Below, in pieces: positions 57,898-58,415 of a DNA stretch of 58,415 nt. The notes under the pieces were generated by a model. It worked only from the letters and a program-made list of their open reading frames with translations, searched no databases and was not told the DNA's origin. The DNA is from Seison nebaliae (taxonomy: Eukaryota; Rotifera; Pararotatoria; Seisonacea; Seisonidae). The DNA is taken from NCBI GenBank assembly GCA_023231475.1, contig JALJEE010001240.1, positions 1 to 58,415 of the forward strand, read 5' to 3'. Position 1 is the first letter of the stretch. Every line of letters begins with the position of its first letter. Position numbers and translations under genes: made by a program.

Positions 57898-57917
57898 GTT
57901 CGCCTCGCGAGGCGAAC
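57898..57917. repeat. 20-bp perfect GC-rich palindrome
   Basis: GTTCGCCTCG followed by its exact reverse complement CGAGGCGAAC. It stands out as a G+C-rich island in A+T-rich sequence and lies in no supported gene. Confidence 0.7.
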
Positions 57918-58415
57918 AAATGTAGATAGAATGTACGTACAAATTCAGACTACCAATGTATAGGAATTTCGCGAAACACTTGTTTTTCAAATTCCAGACT
58001 TCAAAATTTTTGTACGTAAAAAATACATTTTGTTCGTGTTCGTTTCCCCAGCACTAGGACTATCCTTTAAATCAAAAAATTTTTGTATGAGAAATAGTTC
58101 TAATGGACAGTCCATAACAAAAAAAATTGTCATTCGGTCTATTCCTTAATAAAAAATAGTCCGAATAAATCAACGGTCACTCGTTTCTAATCTTCAAGTA
58201 TTATCATTCATAGGTCGAAAAAAGCATAATAATGGGATGAAATTTATTTCCTTGAAAATAGGAAATAAATTGGGACTGTTTAGTTTATTTTATATGCATA
58301 TTATCTGATATTTGCAATGGTGATTGTATTTGTAACGATTGTTTGAATTTTTCATCGTAGAAGCCTTTCATCATCCTTATAAGTTAGTTGAATACGATTG
58401 ATAGTGGTTAATCAG

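Larger units (their letters stand above)
57401..58415. other. intergenic with two perfect short inverted repeats
   Basis: No ATG-initiated gene is convincing; the 124-codon minus-strand frame at 57616-57990 begins at TTG. It contains a 13-bp-arm hairpin at 57521-57549 and a 20-bp perfect GC-rich palindrome at 57898-57917. Confidence 0.45.

Noticed and set aside
57616-57990. 124-codon minus-strand frame
   Set aside because: It starts at TTG, has no upstream ATG or acceptor that I could support, and no recognised domain.
1-58415. tRNA genes, CRISPR arrays, bacterial operons or riboswitches
   Set aside because: I saw no tRNA-type B box in a foldable context and no regularly spaced repeats; the spliced genes show this is animal nuclear DNA.

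Overview
The window is nuclear DNA of a small-genome, strongly A+T-rich invertebrate. Genes are split by many very short GT..AG introns, mostly about 43-110 bp, on both strands. The gene content includes a lamin B receptor with a Tudor head, a CSPP1-like centrosomal protein, a secreted protein with three peritrophin-A chitin-binding domains and trypsin-like and C-type-lectin-like secreted proteins. This points to an arthropod. Compactness and intron size make an acariform mite my best guess, but that is inference. All exon models were built by hand from splice sites and reading-frame phase; every multi-exon total given below is a multiple of three.

Layout. 1-5.2 kb is gene-poor and carries a 15-bp minisatellite plus an inverted outlier. 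5.2-10.0 kb (-) holds a 13-exon CSPP1-like gene. 11.8-14.8 kb (-) is a single long exon for a 977-residue protein with an N-myristoylation-type start. 14.8-23.0 kb is a gene-poor stretch ending in an orphan terminal exon (+). 23.5-26.4 kb (-) holds the chitin-binding protein and an SPFH/band-7 membrane protein. 27.9-30.0 kb (-) holds a rhodanese-family gene lacking its active-site cysteine, with decayed duplicate fragments beside it. 30.7-31.3 kb is a 3' fragment of a LINE. 32.3-34.0 kb (+) is an ACP6-type acid phosphatase, convergent with PGM3 (34.3-36.1 kb, -). A secreted trypsin-like protease (36.6-38.0 kb, -), the lamin B receptor (38.6-40.8 kb, -) and an unrecognised 908-residue protein with two hydrophobic segments (41.7-44.6 kb, -) follow.

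After 45 kb the coding strand switches to +. There is a degenerate RBR-type ubiquitin ligase, a 2-aminoethylphosphonate-pyruvate transaminase (PhnW type) with five introns, an intronless divergent homeodomain protein, a secreted C-type-lectin-like protein and a 463-codon frame broken by one in-frame TAG. A MITE-like inverted-repeat element and a scrambled, dead LINE occupy 54-57.4 kb.

The genes are mostly unrelated housekeeping or accessory functions and do not form a pathway. The most unusual item is the intron-bearing phosphonate aminotransferase. Next are the in-frame-stop gene, the repeated coiled-coil/aromatic-glycine modules of the CSPP1-like gene, the trypsin with a large insertion directly after its activation site, and the catalytically dead rhodanese.
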